Shown here piece by piece: positions 10,024-19,365 of a stretch of 64,000 bases of DNA. The position numbers were made by a program, and so were the translations under genes. The notes below the pieces were generated by a model, which was given only the letters and a program-made list of their open reading frames with translations, did no database searches and was not told where the DNA came from. Origin of the DNA: Clostridia bacterium (lineage in GTDB: Bacteria; Bacillota; Clostridia; Acetivibrionales; DSM-27016); NCBI GenBank assembly GCA_026414765.1, contig JAOAIJ010000039.1, positions 1 through 64,000 on the forward strand. Reading direction: 5' to 3'. The first letter of the stretch is position 1, and the number at the start of each line of letters is the position of its first letter.

Positions 10024-11397
10024 ATGTATGATGTAGTAATTGTAGGAGCAGGAGCAAGCGGTATCTTTACTGCTTATGAATTAACGAAGGTAAATCCCGG
10101 CTTAAAGGTATTAATGATAGAAAAAGGACATGCCCTTGAAAAAAGAAAGTGCCCCATTGATGGTAAGAAAATAAAAGCGTGCCTGGATTGTAAGTCCTGC
10201 AGTATAGTAAATGGCTATGGCGGAAGCGGAAGTATGTCCGACGGTAAATATAATATTACAAATAACTTTGGCGGAGAGCTATATAAATACGTGGGTAAGG
10301 AAGAAGCACTAAATCTCATGAATTATGTTGATGAGGTCAACTGCAGCATGGGAGGCGCTGGTGCAAAGCTTTACTCCACAGCTAATTCCAGGCTGAAGAC
10401 CGAAGCGCTTAAAAATGACCTACACTTGCTTGATGCACAGGTCAGACATTTCGGTACCGACAGAAACCTGGTCATACTGGAAAATATGTATAATCACCTG
10501 AAGGATAAAATTGAGATACTTTTTGATTCAGGAATAGAAGATATAGAAAAGACAGACAATGGATTTGCAGTATACACTAAAGATAAAAGTTTTAACTGCA
10601 GGGACTTGGTTTTGGCGACAGGCCGTTCAGGATCAAAATGGATTTCCAGCATCTGTGCTAAGCTGGGTATAAAAACCAGAAGCAACAGGGTTGATATAGG
10701 TGTACGTGTAGAATTGCCTGCTGCTGTGTTTGCACATATAACTGATGATGTTTATGAGAGCAAGATTGTATATAGAACCAAGAAGTATTCCGACCTGGTC
10801 AGAACTTTCTGCATGAATCCTTACGGGGAAGTGGTAACAGAGAATACCAATGGAATTGTTACGGTAAACGGGCATAGCTATTCAGACCCAAAGCTTCATA
10901 CTGAGAATACAAACTTTGCGCTGCTTGTATCAAACAATTTTACCGAGCCGTTCAAGGATAGTAATGAATATGGTGAATCCATAGCCAGGTTGAGTAATAT
11001 GTTGGGCGGAGGGGTACTGGTACAAAGATTTGGTGATCTCGTAAAAGGCCACAGGACAAATGAGCATAGGCTGATGCAGAGCTTTACTGTTCCTACACTT
11101 AGTGCAACACCGGGAGATCTGAGCCTTGTTATTCCGAAAAGGCAGCTTGACGATATCATAGAAATGATTTATGCATTGGACAAGATAGCACCCGGTACTG
11201 CAAATGAAAGTACTTTATTATACGGGGTTGAGGTTAAGTTCTATAATTCAAAGGTAGAGGTAGACAAAAACCTTGAAACGCAAGTAAGGGGTCTGTACAT
11301 TCTGGGAGACAGCTCAGGTGTTACGCATTCACTGTCACAGGCATCAGCAAGCGGGGTACATGCTGCAAGGGTCATAGGAGATAAATACAATAATTGA
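10024..11397 (+). CDS. FAD-dependent dehydrogenase, COG2509 type
   Basis: An N-terminal dinucleotide-binding fold (DVVIVGAGASGIFTAYEL) leads a 457-aa flavoprotein. A Cys-rich insert after it (CPIDGKKIKACLDCKSC, about residues 43-59) and the GYGGSGSMSDGKYN segment are typical of the uncharacterised NAD(P)/FAD-dependent dehydrogenase family COG2509. The C-terminal LYILGDSSGVTHSLSQASA closes the FAD site. The substrate is unknown; the four cysteines could bind a metal or Fe-S cluster, which is inference. The ribosome site is GGGGG, 10 nt before the ATG. The DUF3795 gene follows and may be cotranscribed. Confidence 0.85.
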   Translation: MYDVVIVGAGASGIFTAYELTKVNPGLKVLMIEKGHALEKRKCPIDGKKIKACLDCKSCSIVNGYGGSGSMSDGKYNITNNFGGELYKYVGKEEALNLMNYVDEVNCSMGGAGAKLYSTANSRLKTEALKNDLHLLDAQVRHFGTDRNLVILENMYNHLKDKIEILFDSGIEDIEKTDNGFAVYTKDKSFNCRDLVLATGRSGSKWISSICAKLGIKTRSNRVDIGVRVELPAAVFAHITDDVYESKIVYRTKKYSDLVRTFCMNPYGEVVTENTNGIVTVNGHSYSDPKLHTENTNFALLVSNNFTEPFKDSNEYGESIARLSNMLGGGVLVQRFGDLVKGHRTNEHRLMQSFTVPTLSATPGDLSLVIPKRQLDDIIEMIYALDKIAPGTANESTLLYGVEVKFYNSKVEVDKNLETQVRGLYILGDSSGVTHSLSQASASGVHAARVIGDKYNN

Positions 11398-11475
11398 TTT
11401 TGAACGGTATGCCGAACAGGAAAAAACGGTATACCGTTTTAAAGTATGATAAGTAAGAAAAGAGAGGCAAATAGT

Positions 11476-11889
11476 ATGAAAATGCCTGATAAAATCGGAA
11501 GTCAGATGTTTGCACCATGCGGAATAGATTGTATGGTCTGCTACGTACACCTCAGGGAAAAGAAACCCTGCAACGGATGTTTGGGCAGTGATGAAAACAA
11601 AACGGAGAGGTGCAGGCGTTGTGCAATCAAAGAATGTGCAAAAGAAAAGGGAATAACATACTGCATGAAATGTGGTGAATTCCCTTGCAGACAAATAAAG
11701 AATCTTGAAAAGAGCTATGTGAAAAGATATAAGACGAGCATTGTTGAAAACAGCATAATGGTGCGTGAAAACGGGTTTGATGCTTTTTTCTCAAGGGAAA
11801 GGCTGATTTGGACGTGCAAGGAGTGTGGCGGAGTATTATCCCTACATGATGCTGAATGCAGCGAATGTCATGACATGATAAGACGGTAA
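11476..11889 (+). CDS. DUF3795 cysteine-rich protein
   Basis: The product of 137 residues begins with the DUF3795 signature APCGIDCMVCYVHL and continues with CNGCLG, CRRCAIKECA, YCMKCGEFPC and a C-terminal CKECGG/CSECH pair. The many CxxC motifs imply zinc or Fe-S binding. The family's function is not known. I chose ATG 11476 because AGAGAGG lies 9 nt upstream; an in-frame ATG at 11446 has no such site. It is convergent with the histidine kinase gene. Confidence 0.82.
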   Translation: MKMPDKIGSQMFAPCGIDCMVCYVHLREKKPCNGCLGSDENKTERCRRCAIKECAKEKGITYCMKCGEFPCRQIKNLEKSYVKRYKTSIVENSIMVRENGFDAFFSRERLIWTCKECGGVLSLHDAECSECHDMIRR

Positions 11890-11899
11890 AATAAAATAC

Positions 11900-13771
11900 T
11901 TACTCGATGACAGGAATTGTCACAGTTACAACCGTTCCTACATCCAGTTTGCTCTTGTAATTAATGCCATACTCGTCGCCGTAACTCAGTTTTATTCTTT
12001 GATTGACGTTTCTCATGGCATATCCGTGACTACCTGCAGTACTTTCAATTAGGGGGTTGGTTACAAGCTTATTCAGGCGTTCCAGCTCTTCTTCAGTCAT
12101 TCCGGCACCGTTATCGGTGACTTCGTAGATAATAGTGGAATCGTCCTTTCTCTTTCCTAATATTTTAATAAAACCATGACCTTCTTTCCTGTTCAGACCA
12201 TGTAGTATGGCATTTTCAACAATCGGTTGAAGTATGAGTTTTGGTGTCTTGCAATTCTCCACTTCTGAATCTATGTCTATCAAGTAATCCATAGTATCGC
12301 CGCATCTTATTTTCTGAATTGAAAGGTACTGCTTTACATGCTCAAATTCATCTTTTACCGGAATTTCTTCCCTGCCTCCGCTTAGGCCTATCCTGAAAAA
12401 GGTTGACAGTGAAGCGATCAGCCTTGATGCTTTTTCGCCATCGCCGGAAATTATAAGCCATTTTATTGAGTCAAGTGTGTTATACAAAAAGTGAGGATTA
12501 ATCTGAGCTCTGAAAGCTTTCAGCTCTGATTTCCTTAGTGCATTCTGCTCGTCAACTATCCTGTTCAGCAATTCGTTTATCTTGTCCAGCATAAAGTTGA
12601 ACTCGGTACTTAGTTGATTTACTTCTAAGCAGCCTTTTACATCGACTCTCTGGTTAAGGTTGCCATTCCTGGTTTCTTTTATATACACAAGTATCTTTTT
12701 CAGCGGATTTGAAACGTTGTTAATAATAAGCGCACTGACAAATATAATCAGAAGGAAAGCTAGTAACCCTATAATAATTACGGAGAACAAAGAGTTTGAC
12801 AGAGAGTTGTCCAATTCTTTCACCGGAGCTGTTAAAATCAGTTTCCAGTTGTTAATGGAAATCGGAGAGCTGAAAATGAAATACTTCTCTCCGCCGATAA
12901 ATCCCTCAAAAGAAATTGAACTGTTAACCGCTAACTTACTGATTGAATTGTTGTCGAAGTTTATTGTTTTTAGTAGTTGTGTCCTGTCCTCACTGGCTAT
13001 AACAGTTCCTTTTTCATCAATAATATAAATATTACCTCTTTTCCCGAACTTTATATTGTCAATGAGCGTAGATAAGTTCTCAAGGTTGATACTTGCAGCT
13101 ATGTAGCCGACATCCTCAGAAGTTTGGGGGTTGACCATATATCTTATCAGCATGAACTGATTCAGACGAGAACTGAATTCTTCGAGATTATTTCTAAGCA
13201 TTTTTTCTGACGTACTGTTGTAGAAGTGGTCGGTCCATATTAATTTGCCTTTGTTTTCATAAGCTTTTTTAAACCAGGGATTGTCCAGCCCCTTGTTGAT
13301 ATTGTATGTGGTGAAATGTAATCTTCTTGCTACTACGGTGCTCCTGTCATTAATGTATATGAGATCGTCGACAAAGTTTTGAATATAGGCCAGGCCTTCC
13401 TGGTATATATCATACTTATTAAAGTCTATACAGTTATTCAAATACTTGTTTATTTCACGTTCACTTGTATCTTTCGATACAGAACTATAATTTATTATCC
13501 TTGAATCATTGGAGATCATAAGTATTGTATTTTCTACGATTTTCAGTCTGGAATTTACCTTATCGACAGTTTCCTGAAGAATCATATGACCGGATTCTGT
13601 GAAGTTGGCTTTTACCTGGCTTTGTGTCTTGGTATATGCAAATGCCATGACAGAAATCATAGCAGCAAGGATAATCAAGCCTATGACAATATTGATCTGT
13701 ACATTAAGTGGGGATGAAATATATCTTTGTTTTATATATCTTACTAAACCTATTTTGGCTGTAATCTTCAT
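11900..13771 (-). CDS. Sensor histidine kinase, YesM/LytS class
   Basis: A 623-aa membrane kinase with TM1 about 24-46, an extracellular Cache-like sensor (about 50-325), TM2 about 328-350, HAMP (about 350-400), and a His_kinase domain with AQINPHFLYNTLDSIKWL, where H427 is the likely phosphorylated residue. An HATPase domain carries NAILHGL and DNGAGMTEEEL. Its partner is probably the divergent AraC-type response regulator at 15401. The start ATG lies just after the stop of the upstream binding-protein gene, with AGGG spanning that junction, so the two are translationally coupled. It probably senses a sugar with that binding protein. Confidence 0.92.
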   Translation of the reverse strand: MKITAKIGLVRYIKQRYISSPLNVQINIVIGLIILAAMISVMAFAYTKTQSQVKANFTESGHMILQETVDKVNSRLKIVENTILMISNDSRIINYSSVSKDTSEREINKYLNNCIDFNKYDIYQEGLAYIQNFVDDLIYINDRSTVVARRLHFTTYNINKGLDNPWFKKAYENKGKLIWTDHFYNSTSEKMLRNNLEEFSSRLNQFMLIRYMVNPQTSEDVGYIAASINLENLSTLIDNIKFGKRGNIYIIDEKGTVIASEDRTQLLKTINFDNNSISKLAVNSSISFEGFIGGEKYFIFSSPISINNWKLILTAPVKELDNSLSNSLFSVIIIGLLAFLLIIFVSALIINNVSNPLKKILVYIKETRNGNLNQRVDVKGCLEVNQLSTEFNFMLDKINELLNRIVDEQNALRKSELKAFRAQINPHFLYNTLDSIKWLIISGDGEKASRLIASLSTFFRIGLSGGREEIPVKDEFEHVKQYLSIQKIRCGDTMDYLIDIDSEVENCKTPKLILQPIVENAILHGLNRKEGHGFIKILGKRKDDSTIIYEVTDNGAGMTEEELERLNKLVTNPLIESTAGSHGYAMRNVNQRIKLSYGDEYGINYKSKLDVGTVVTVTIPVIE

Positions 13772-13772
13772 G

Positions 13773-15104
13773 CTAATCCCTACTTTTTTTATTATAGATT
13801 CTTAAGAGATCTTTTTCTATGTTTTCTATAGCTGTTTTAGCATCAATCTTCTTTACCAGAGCACTGCTGAAATTCACCTGCATCGACTCGGAAATAGATG
13901 AGTAGCCTGGTGATACAGGTCTTAGCTTTGCAGTTCCGATAGAACTCTTGAATTGTGAAATCCAGGGATTTATTTTTAAAACTTCACTATTATTATAGGC
14001 AGATTGCCTCGTAGGGATATATCCTCCCATGACACTATCCACTATCTGCATCTCGTAAGAACTTGCCCATTTTATAAACTTCCATGCAAGTTCCTGGTTT
14101 TTTGTATGCCCGTTCATCATATAGTTCCAACCACCGAGTGCCATTATGCTTTTTTTGCCCTTTGGCCCCAGAGGCAGATTACAAACACCCACATTTCCTT
14201 TTACCTCTGAATTGTACATATTGTTTAGCTGCTTATATGCAAAAGCCCAATTCCTCATAAATATTGCAGTACCATCCTGAAATGCCAGCCGGGCATCTTC
14301 TTCTTCGAAAGTCAGGACATCGGGAGAAGTAATGTTTGAATTTGCAATATCTATAAATATCTGCAGACCTTCTATAGCTTCAGGAGAGTTAATGACTACC
14401 TTCCCGTCTTTGACTATTTCTCCGCCGTTATTCCAGATAAATTCTAACGCATTACACACAAGGCCTTCATATGACTTCCCCTGAAAAACGTATCCATACT
14501 TGATTCCTGGGGTGCTCATATATTTTTTTGACATATCTATAAGGTCTTTGTAAGTCTTTGGAGGGTTAAAAATAATATCACTTCTATAATATAAAAGACT
14601 TGCATCGGTACGATGAGGTACAGCATATATTTTATTATTATATGTGCATGACTCTATAGTGTTCGGCAAAAACATCCTGCGGTCCCCACTAATGAAAAAC
14701 GAATCAAGTGGTAATATCCAGTTAGCAGATGCAAACTCAGCAGTCCACACAAGGTCAGCGTTGAAAACATCAAAGCTGTCATCTCCCGAAGACAGGGCAA
14801 GCTTGTAGGCATTGCGCTGATAGTCGGTAGAGCTTGGAAGCTGTTGAAGCTTGACCTCTACATCGGGGTTTTCTTTCTGAAACAACCTGACAATTTCCTT
14901 AACTGAGCCGCCATGGTCTGTCCCGCCGTAAGAGTATACAATGGTCTTTTTTGTGTGCGAATTTGTGCTGGGTACGTGCGTTTTAAGAGGCTTATCCCTG
15001 AAGTACGAATCAATACCGGGATTTGATATATATAGTTTTATTACTGCAAAAACTGAAATAGCGGCAAAAACTATAAAAAAAACTATTAAGCTCCTTCTTG
15101 TCAA
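13773..15104 (-). CDS. Membrane-anchored family 1 solute-binding protein, sensor partner
   Basis: This is an extracellular sugar-binding protein fold (SBP_bac_1), with KKTIVYSYGGTDHGGSVKEI opening the mature domain. The N-terminus is a hydrophobic segment without a lipobox Cys, so it is probably an uncleaved membrane anchor. It sits immediately upstream of the histidine kinase in the same transcript, while the transporter has its own lipoprotein binding protein at 19366. I therefore infer a periplasm-facing ligand sensor for the kinase. The start is probably TTG at 15104, which has GGAGG 5 nt upstream; an in-frame ATG at 15152 has no visible ribosome site. Confidence 0.8.
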   Translation of the reverse strand: MTRRSLIVFFIVFAAISVFAVIKLYISNPGIDSYFRDKPLKTHVPSTNSHTKKTIVYSYGGTDHGGSVKEIVRLFQKENPDVEVKLQQLPSSTDYQRNAYKLALSSGDDSFDVFNADLVWTAEFASANWILPLDSFFISGDRRMFLPNTIESCTYNNKIYAVPHRTDASLLYYRSDIIFNPPKTYKDLIDMSKKYMSTPGIKYGYVFQGKSYEGLVCNALEFIWNNGGEIVKDGKVVINSPEAIEGLQIFIDIANSNITSPDVLTFEEEDARLAFQDGTAIFMRNWAFAYKQLNNMYNSEVKGNVGVCNLPLGPKGKKSIMALGGWNYMMNGHTKNQELAWKFIKWASSYEMQIVDSVMGGYIPTRQSAYNNSEVLKINPWISQFKSSIGTAKLRPVSPGYSSISESMQVNFSSALVKKIDAKTAIENIEKDLLRIYNKKSRD

Positions 15105-15400
15105 TTTTACCTCCAGTCCCCATTGTGCCAAGTGAATTATCACATTCGGCACACAAAAAACATCAAGATGTTTTTTATAGGCTTATATTTATTTTATAGC
15201 ATCTGCTATCCGGCAGATGTGAATCTTCTTTCAGTAAAATAAGACTTCAAGCAAGTTAGACCAAAAATTGGAAAAAACTTTTCTAAATTTGATAAGACTA
15301 CACTATTTAATTTTATATTAATACATGCTATAATTCAACTATATCAATTCAAATTGCACTCTCATACTATCTTTATTTCCGTGCTGGAGGTGTTTTCCTG

Positions 15401-17041
15401 GTGCACAGTATTATGATCGTCGATGATGAGAAGATCATTAGAGAAGGACTTATAAGATTCATAGATTGGGAAAAGTATGGTTTTAATATAGTAGCAGATG
15501 CTGAAAACGGTAAAAAAGCTATTGAGATCGCTCAGAAAGTCAAGCCGGAAATTATTCTTTCAGATATTTATATGCCCATAATGGACGGAATAGAGTTTGC
15601 CAAGGAAGTCAGGCAGTGTCTCCCCGAAACTGTTATAATTTTTTTAAGCGGATATAATGAATTCAACTATGCTCAAAGAGCTATTGAACTAGGTGTATTC
15701 AGGTATCTTGTCAAACCTATTCAGGAAAGCGAGCTGCTGGCGGTTCTCGGTGAAGCATGTGAAGAGCTTGAACACAGGGAGCTTGAGAAGACACAGGTAC
15801 AAAAGCTTAAGATGCTCATAAAAGACAGCCTGCCGCTTTTAAAAGAAAGGTTTTTTCTCAACCTGGTAAGAGGGAAGCTGAAAGAAAACGAGATAAACAA
15901 TAAGCTGGAGTATCTGAACATAAATCTTGACGCTGACAGGTTTTCCTGCCTGATAATCAGCCTGGATGATTATATAAGTCTCGCTGAAAAACAAAATGAG
16001 GATGAAATAAACTTGATAAAATTTGCTGTGCAGAATATATCCGGCGAGGTTTTTTCAGAAACAGAAGGGCTGTTTTTTATGTTTGAGGAAAAACCAAGTG
16101 AGCTTGGAGTTCTGGCTTGTCATAACAGCAGAAACCAAAAGAAATATATGTCCAATATTTATCCGTCTTTGCAAAAAATCAAGGATTGTGTCTGGAGATA
16201 TTTTAAAACTACTATATCTATCGGTTTAGGCAGGAGTTACAAAAGTTTAAGTGAAGTTAGCAAATCGTACCGGGAAGCTGAAAGCGCTTTAGAGTTCAGA
16301 ACTGCTTTTGGCAAGAATAATGTGCTGTTTATCGGAGACATCAATCCTGCTGACAGGTATTCGCCACTATCATGCAGCTTTGAAAAATTGAATGAACTGG
16401 TTAAAACTATAAAAGGGGGGGATCTTGAATTATCCTGCAAACACGTTGATGAAGTACTTGACACCCTTAAATCTGATCAGAACTTTAAAAAAGATCATAT
16501 GCAAATATTCGCAATCGAACTTTTGGTAAAGTTAGAGCAGATTGTACTTGAGTTTGATGGCGACGTGGTTGATATATACGGTGAAAAATTTTCTCCCTTA
16601 ATGCTTATGAATTATGACACACTGGAAGGTGTACGGCTTAAGCTCAAGGAACTGATAGAAAGCACCTTAGACTTTATAAACTCTAAAAGGAAGGCTGTCA
16701 ACAGGAATTTCATTGAAAAGGCGAAGGATTTTATAGACAGGAACTATGCCCTTGAGGATTTGAATTTAGGTATTATTGCAGATAACGTATATGTAAGTCC
16801 GGGGTATCTGAGCCAGTTGTTCAAGCAGGTAGTAGGAGAGTCATACATAGAGTATCTAACAAAAGTCAGGATTAACCATGCTAAAAGACTTTTGAAGGAG
16901 ACAAATCTAAAAGCTTATGAAATTGCTGAAAAGGTGGGTTATACAGACTCACAGTATTTCAGTACCTGCTTTAAAAAAGTTGTAGGAGTGTCGCCTACAG
17001 ATTATAGGGATATTATTTCTAAGGATATCAGCTTGTTTTAA
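15401..17041 (+). CDS. Response regulator with AraC-type DNA-binding domain (YesN class)
   Basis: The 546-aa product has an N-terminal receiver domain (SIMIVDDEKIIREG; phospho-acceptor Asp55 in ILSDIYMPIMDG; conserved Lys in RYLVKPI). A long middle region follows, then two C-terminal AraC helix-turn-helix units (about 440-540), including VYVSPGYLSQLFKQVVG and VGYTDSQYFSTCFKKVVG. The start is GTG at 15401 with GGAGG 10 nt upstream. It is divergent from the binding-protein/kinase operon and upstream of the ABC genes, so it is the likely activator of the sugar operon. Confidence 0.93.
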   Translation: MHSIMIVDDEKIIREGLIRFIDWEKYGFNIVADAENGKKAIEIAQKVKPEIILSDIYMPIMDGIEFAKEVRQCLPETVIIFLSGYNEFNYAQRAIELGVFRYLVKPIQESELLAVLGEACEELEHRELEKTQVQKLKMLIKDSLPLLKERFFLNLVRGKLKENEINNKLEYLNINLDADRFSCLIISLDDYISLAEKQNEDEINLIKFAVQNISGEVFSETEGLFFMFEEKPSELGVLACHNSRNQKKYMSNIYPSLQKIKDCVWRYFKTTISIGLGRSYKSLSEVSKSYREAESALEFRTAFGKNNVLFIGDINPADRYSPLSCSFEKLNELVKTIKGGDLELSCKHVDEVLDTLKSDQNFKKDHMQIFAIELLVKLEQIVLEFDGDVVDIYGEKFSPLMLMNYDTLEGVRLKLKELIESTLDFINSKRKAVNRNFIEKAKDFIDRNYALEDLNLGIIADNVYVSPGYLSQLFKQVVGESYIEYLTKVRINHAKRLLKETNLKAYEIAEKVGYTDSQYFSTCFKKVVGVSPTDYRDIISKDISLF

Positions 17042-17585
17042 ATATTACTAGTTTCAATAAGACTCAAAACACATTCAAAGCCACCTCTTCTCAGCTTATA
17101 TGAACTTCGTATGAAATTATTTTAAAAAGAATTCTTACAAGCACCGGATAATCTGTTCTTTCCGGATGAAAGAAGTTTCATCTGGATTATTATGTGGTGC
17201 AAATAAACAGTAAGATTGGAAGACGCCCCAAATGTCGGATACACTCAGTCATTCGAGGCGGATTTCATTGACACATTATTCCAAGAAAATTTAGTTCGGA
17301 AATTGTATATATTTTCATATATATATTATGTGAAAAATTTAAACAAAATCATTATATATTCTATTAAATTCAATATCAGAAAGCTATAAAATAAAATAGT
17401 GAAGTGTGAACGCAATGCAGGTTGATTAAAGTATTAATTGTAATATGCTAAGAGGTGGAATAAGACTGTATACAGCACATCTTATGTAAGCACAAGATTA
17501 TTACTATTACTGTATTGGCAGTAATGATGAAATGTTTTATAAAGAATTTTGCAGGTAATTTTTCTCGGGAAGAGAGGAGAAACAC
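17042..17585. other. Gene-free upstream region of the sugar ABC operon
   Basis: No coding frame is visible. TCCGGATGAAA (17161-17171) is inverted as TTTCATCTGGA (17176-17186), a hairpin that may end the regulator transcript. Very AT-rich sequence around 17300-17345 is the best place for the operon promoter and the AraC-type operator, but I cannot define either. Confidence 0.5.
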
Positions 17586-18470
17586 ATGTTGAAAAAAATG
17601 AAACCGCGTGAGTGGCTGCTACAAATTGCTTTTACAGGTCCAGCAATATTTTTCTTCCTGATAATAATGCTCATTCCATTTTTCATGGGCATGTATTATT
17701 CGTTGACAGACTGGAATGGAGTTTCTGACAGTAAGACATTTGTAGGGCTTAGCAACTTTGGGAAAATTATTCAAGACGAAAGCTTTTTAGCTTCATTCTG
17801 GTTTACTATCAGATTCAGTGTTGCAAGTGTATTGATTTCCAATGTTCTTGCATTTGTACTTGCTTTAATACTTACTTCAAACGTATTTTTCAGAAATATT
17901 CTGAGAACAATCTTTTTTGTTCCTAATGTAATTTCGGGTTTGTTGCTAGGTTTTATCTGGCAGTTTGTTTTTATTAAAGGTTTTGAAACAATAGGAAATG
18001 CTACGGGAATAGGATTATTCTTGTTGCCTTGGCTCGGCACTGAAGCTACAGGATTTTGGGGAACTGTCATAGTATTTGTTTGGCAATTTGCCGGATATCT
18101 GATGGTAATATATATTGCCGGAATAACAAATAACGTGCCGAAAGAATTGATGGAAGCGGCAGATATTGACGGAGCCAGTTATTGGCAGAGGTTAAGAAGT
18201 ATAATAGTACCTATGATAATGCCCTCTATAACCGTTTCCTTGTTTTTATCACTCTCACAAGCGTTTAAGATGTTTGATCTGAATTTCTCGCTTACAAACG
18301 GAGGACCCTTTAATTCGACTAAATCGGTTGCGTTAGACATATTCTTTGAGGCATTCCAGAGCAACAATTTTGGTCTTGGTTCTGCAAAAGCCTTTGTTTT
18401 CTTCATGGTTGTAGCAACAATAACTATTTTCCAGGTGTGGGCTACTAAGAGAAAGGAGATTCAGGTATAA
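17586..18470 (+). CDS. Sugar ABC transporter permease, MalF type
   Basis: Six predicted membrane helices in 294 residues. The binding-protein-dependent permease EAA loop reads MEAADIDGASYWQRL, the contact site for the ATPase. The N-terminal part GMYYSLTDWNGV is usual in carbohydrate uptake (CUT1) permeases. AGAGAGGAG precedes the ATG. The stop codon overlaps the start of the second permease. No ATPase gene is nearby, so a shared MsmX-like ATPase encoded elsewhere is likely. Confidence 0.93.
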   Translation: MLKKMKPREWLLQIAFTGPAIFFFLIIMLIPFFMGMYYSLTDWNGVSDSKTFVGLSNFGKIIQDESFLASFWFTIRFSVASVLISNVLAFVLALILTSNVFFRNILRTIFFVPNVISGLLLGFIWQFVFIKGFETIGNATGIGLFLLPWLGTEATGFWGTVIVFVWQFAGYLMVIYIAGITNNVPKELMEAADIDGASYWQRLRSIIVPMIMPSITVSLFLSLSQAFKMFDLNFSLTNGGPFNSTKSVALDIFFEAFQSNNFGLGSAKAFVFFMVVATITIFQVWATKRKEIQV

Positions 18471-19300
18471 TGACAGCGAAACGTACAAAGATTCTTATAA
18501 TTGCAGGAATATTGGCAATCACTTTAGCGTTGGTGTTTTTGATTCCGTTTTACTTCGTATTAGTGAACTCCTTTAAGACTTACAAGGAAATTTCCGTTAG
18601 TACGGCTTCACTCCCAAGTGCATTAAATTTACAAAACTATTATGAAGTATTCCGTATACTAAACTATCCCAAAGTATTTATGAACTCGCTGATAATAACG
18701 GTTACAAGTAATGTAGGTCTTGTAATCATAAGCTCTATGGCAGCATACTGGATGGCGCGCCATCCAAACAAGTTCAACTCACTTTTGTTTGGACTTTTTG
18801 TATCAAGTTCGCTTATTCCCTTCCAATCCATTATGTTACCAATGGTAAGGGTTGCAAAAACTGTAGGTTGGCAGAATAACTATTATGGGATACTGTTTTG
18901 CTATCTGGGATTTGGTGTAGCATTTACATTGTTCCTCTATCATGGATTCATCAAATCAATTTCAGTTGAAATTGAGGAATCTGCAAGTATTGACGGGTGT
19001 ACAAGATTTGGCGTGTTTTGGAAGATTGTCTTTCCTCTGTTAAAGCCGATTACGGGAACTGTGGTAATATTGAACAGCTTATGGATATGGAATGACTTCC
19101 TGCTTCCTTACCTTATACTGTCGGCACCAAAGTTAAGAACAGTGCCCCTTGCAGTAAATTCTTTCTTCGGACAATATACAAAGCAGTGGGATTTGGCTAT
19201 GGCAGCACTGGTAATGAGCATAATTCCAATAATAATACTATTCTTAGCACTTCAAAGATACATAATTGCAGGGATTACCCAAGGGTCTGTAAAGGGTTGA
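18470..19300 (+). CDS. Sugar ABC transporter permease, MalG type
   Basis: The 276-aa second CUT1 permease has six membrane helices and the EAA loop IEESASIDGCTRFGVFWKIV. The N-terminal FLIPFYFVLVNSFKTYKEI is typical of MalG-like subunits. Its start overlaps the last base of the first permease gene, so the two are coupled and should form a heterodimer. A binding-protein gene follows after 65 nt. Confidence 0.93.
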   Translation: MTAKRTKILIIAGILAITLALVFLIPFYFVLVNSFKTYKEISVSTASLPSALNLQNYYEVFRILNYPKVFMNSLIITVTSNVGLVIISSMAAYWMARHPNKFNSLLFGLFVSSSLIPFQSIMLPMVRVAKTVGWQNNYYGILFCYLGFGVAFTLFLYHGFIKSISVEIEESASIDGCTRFGVFWKIVFPLLKPITGTVVILNSLWIWNDFLLPYLILSAPKLRTVPLAVNSFFGQYTKQWDLAMAALVMSIIPIIILFLALQRYIIAGITQGSVKG

Positions 19301-19365
19301 TATGTGTGATCCATGCCAGTTAATATGGCATGTGAACATAAAAAAAAAATGGGAGGAAACACAAA

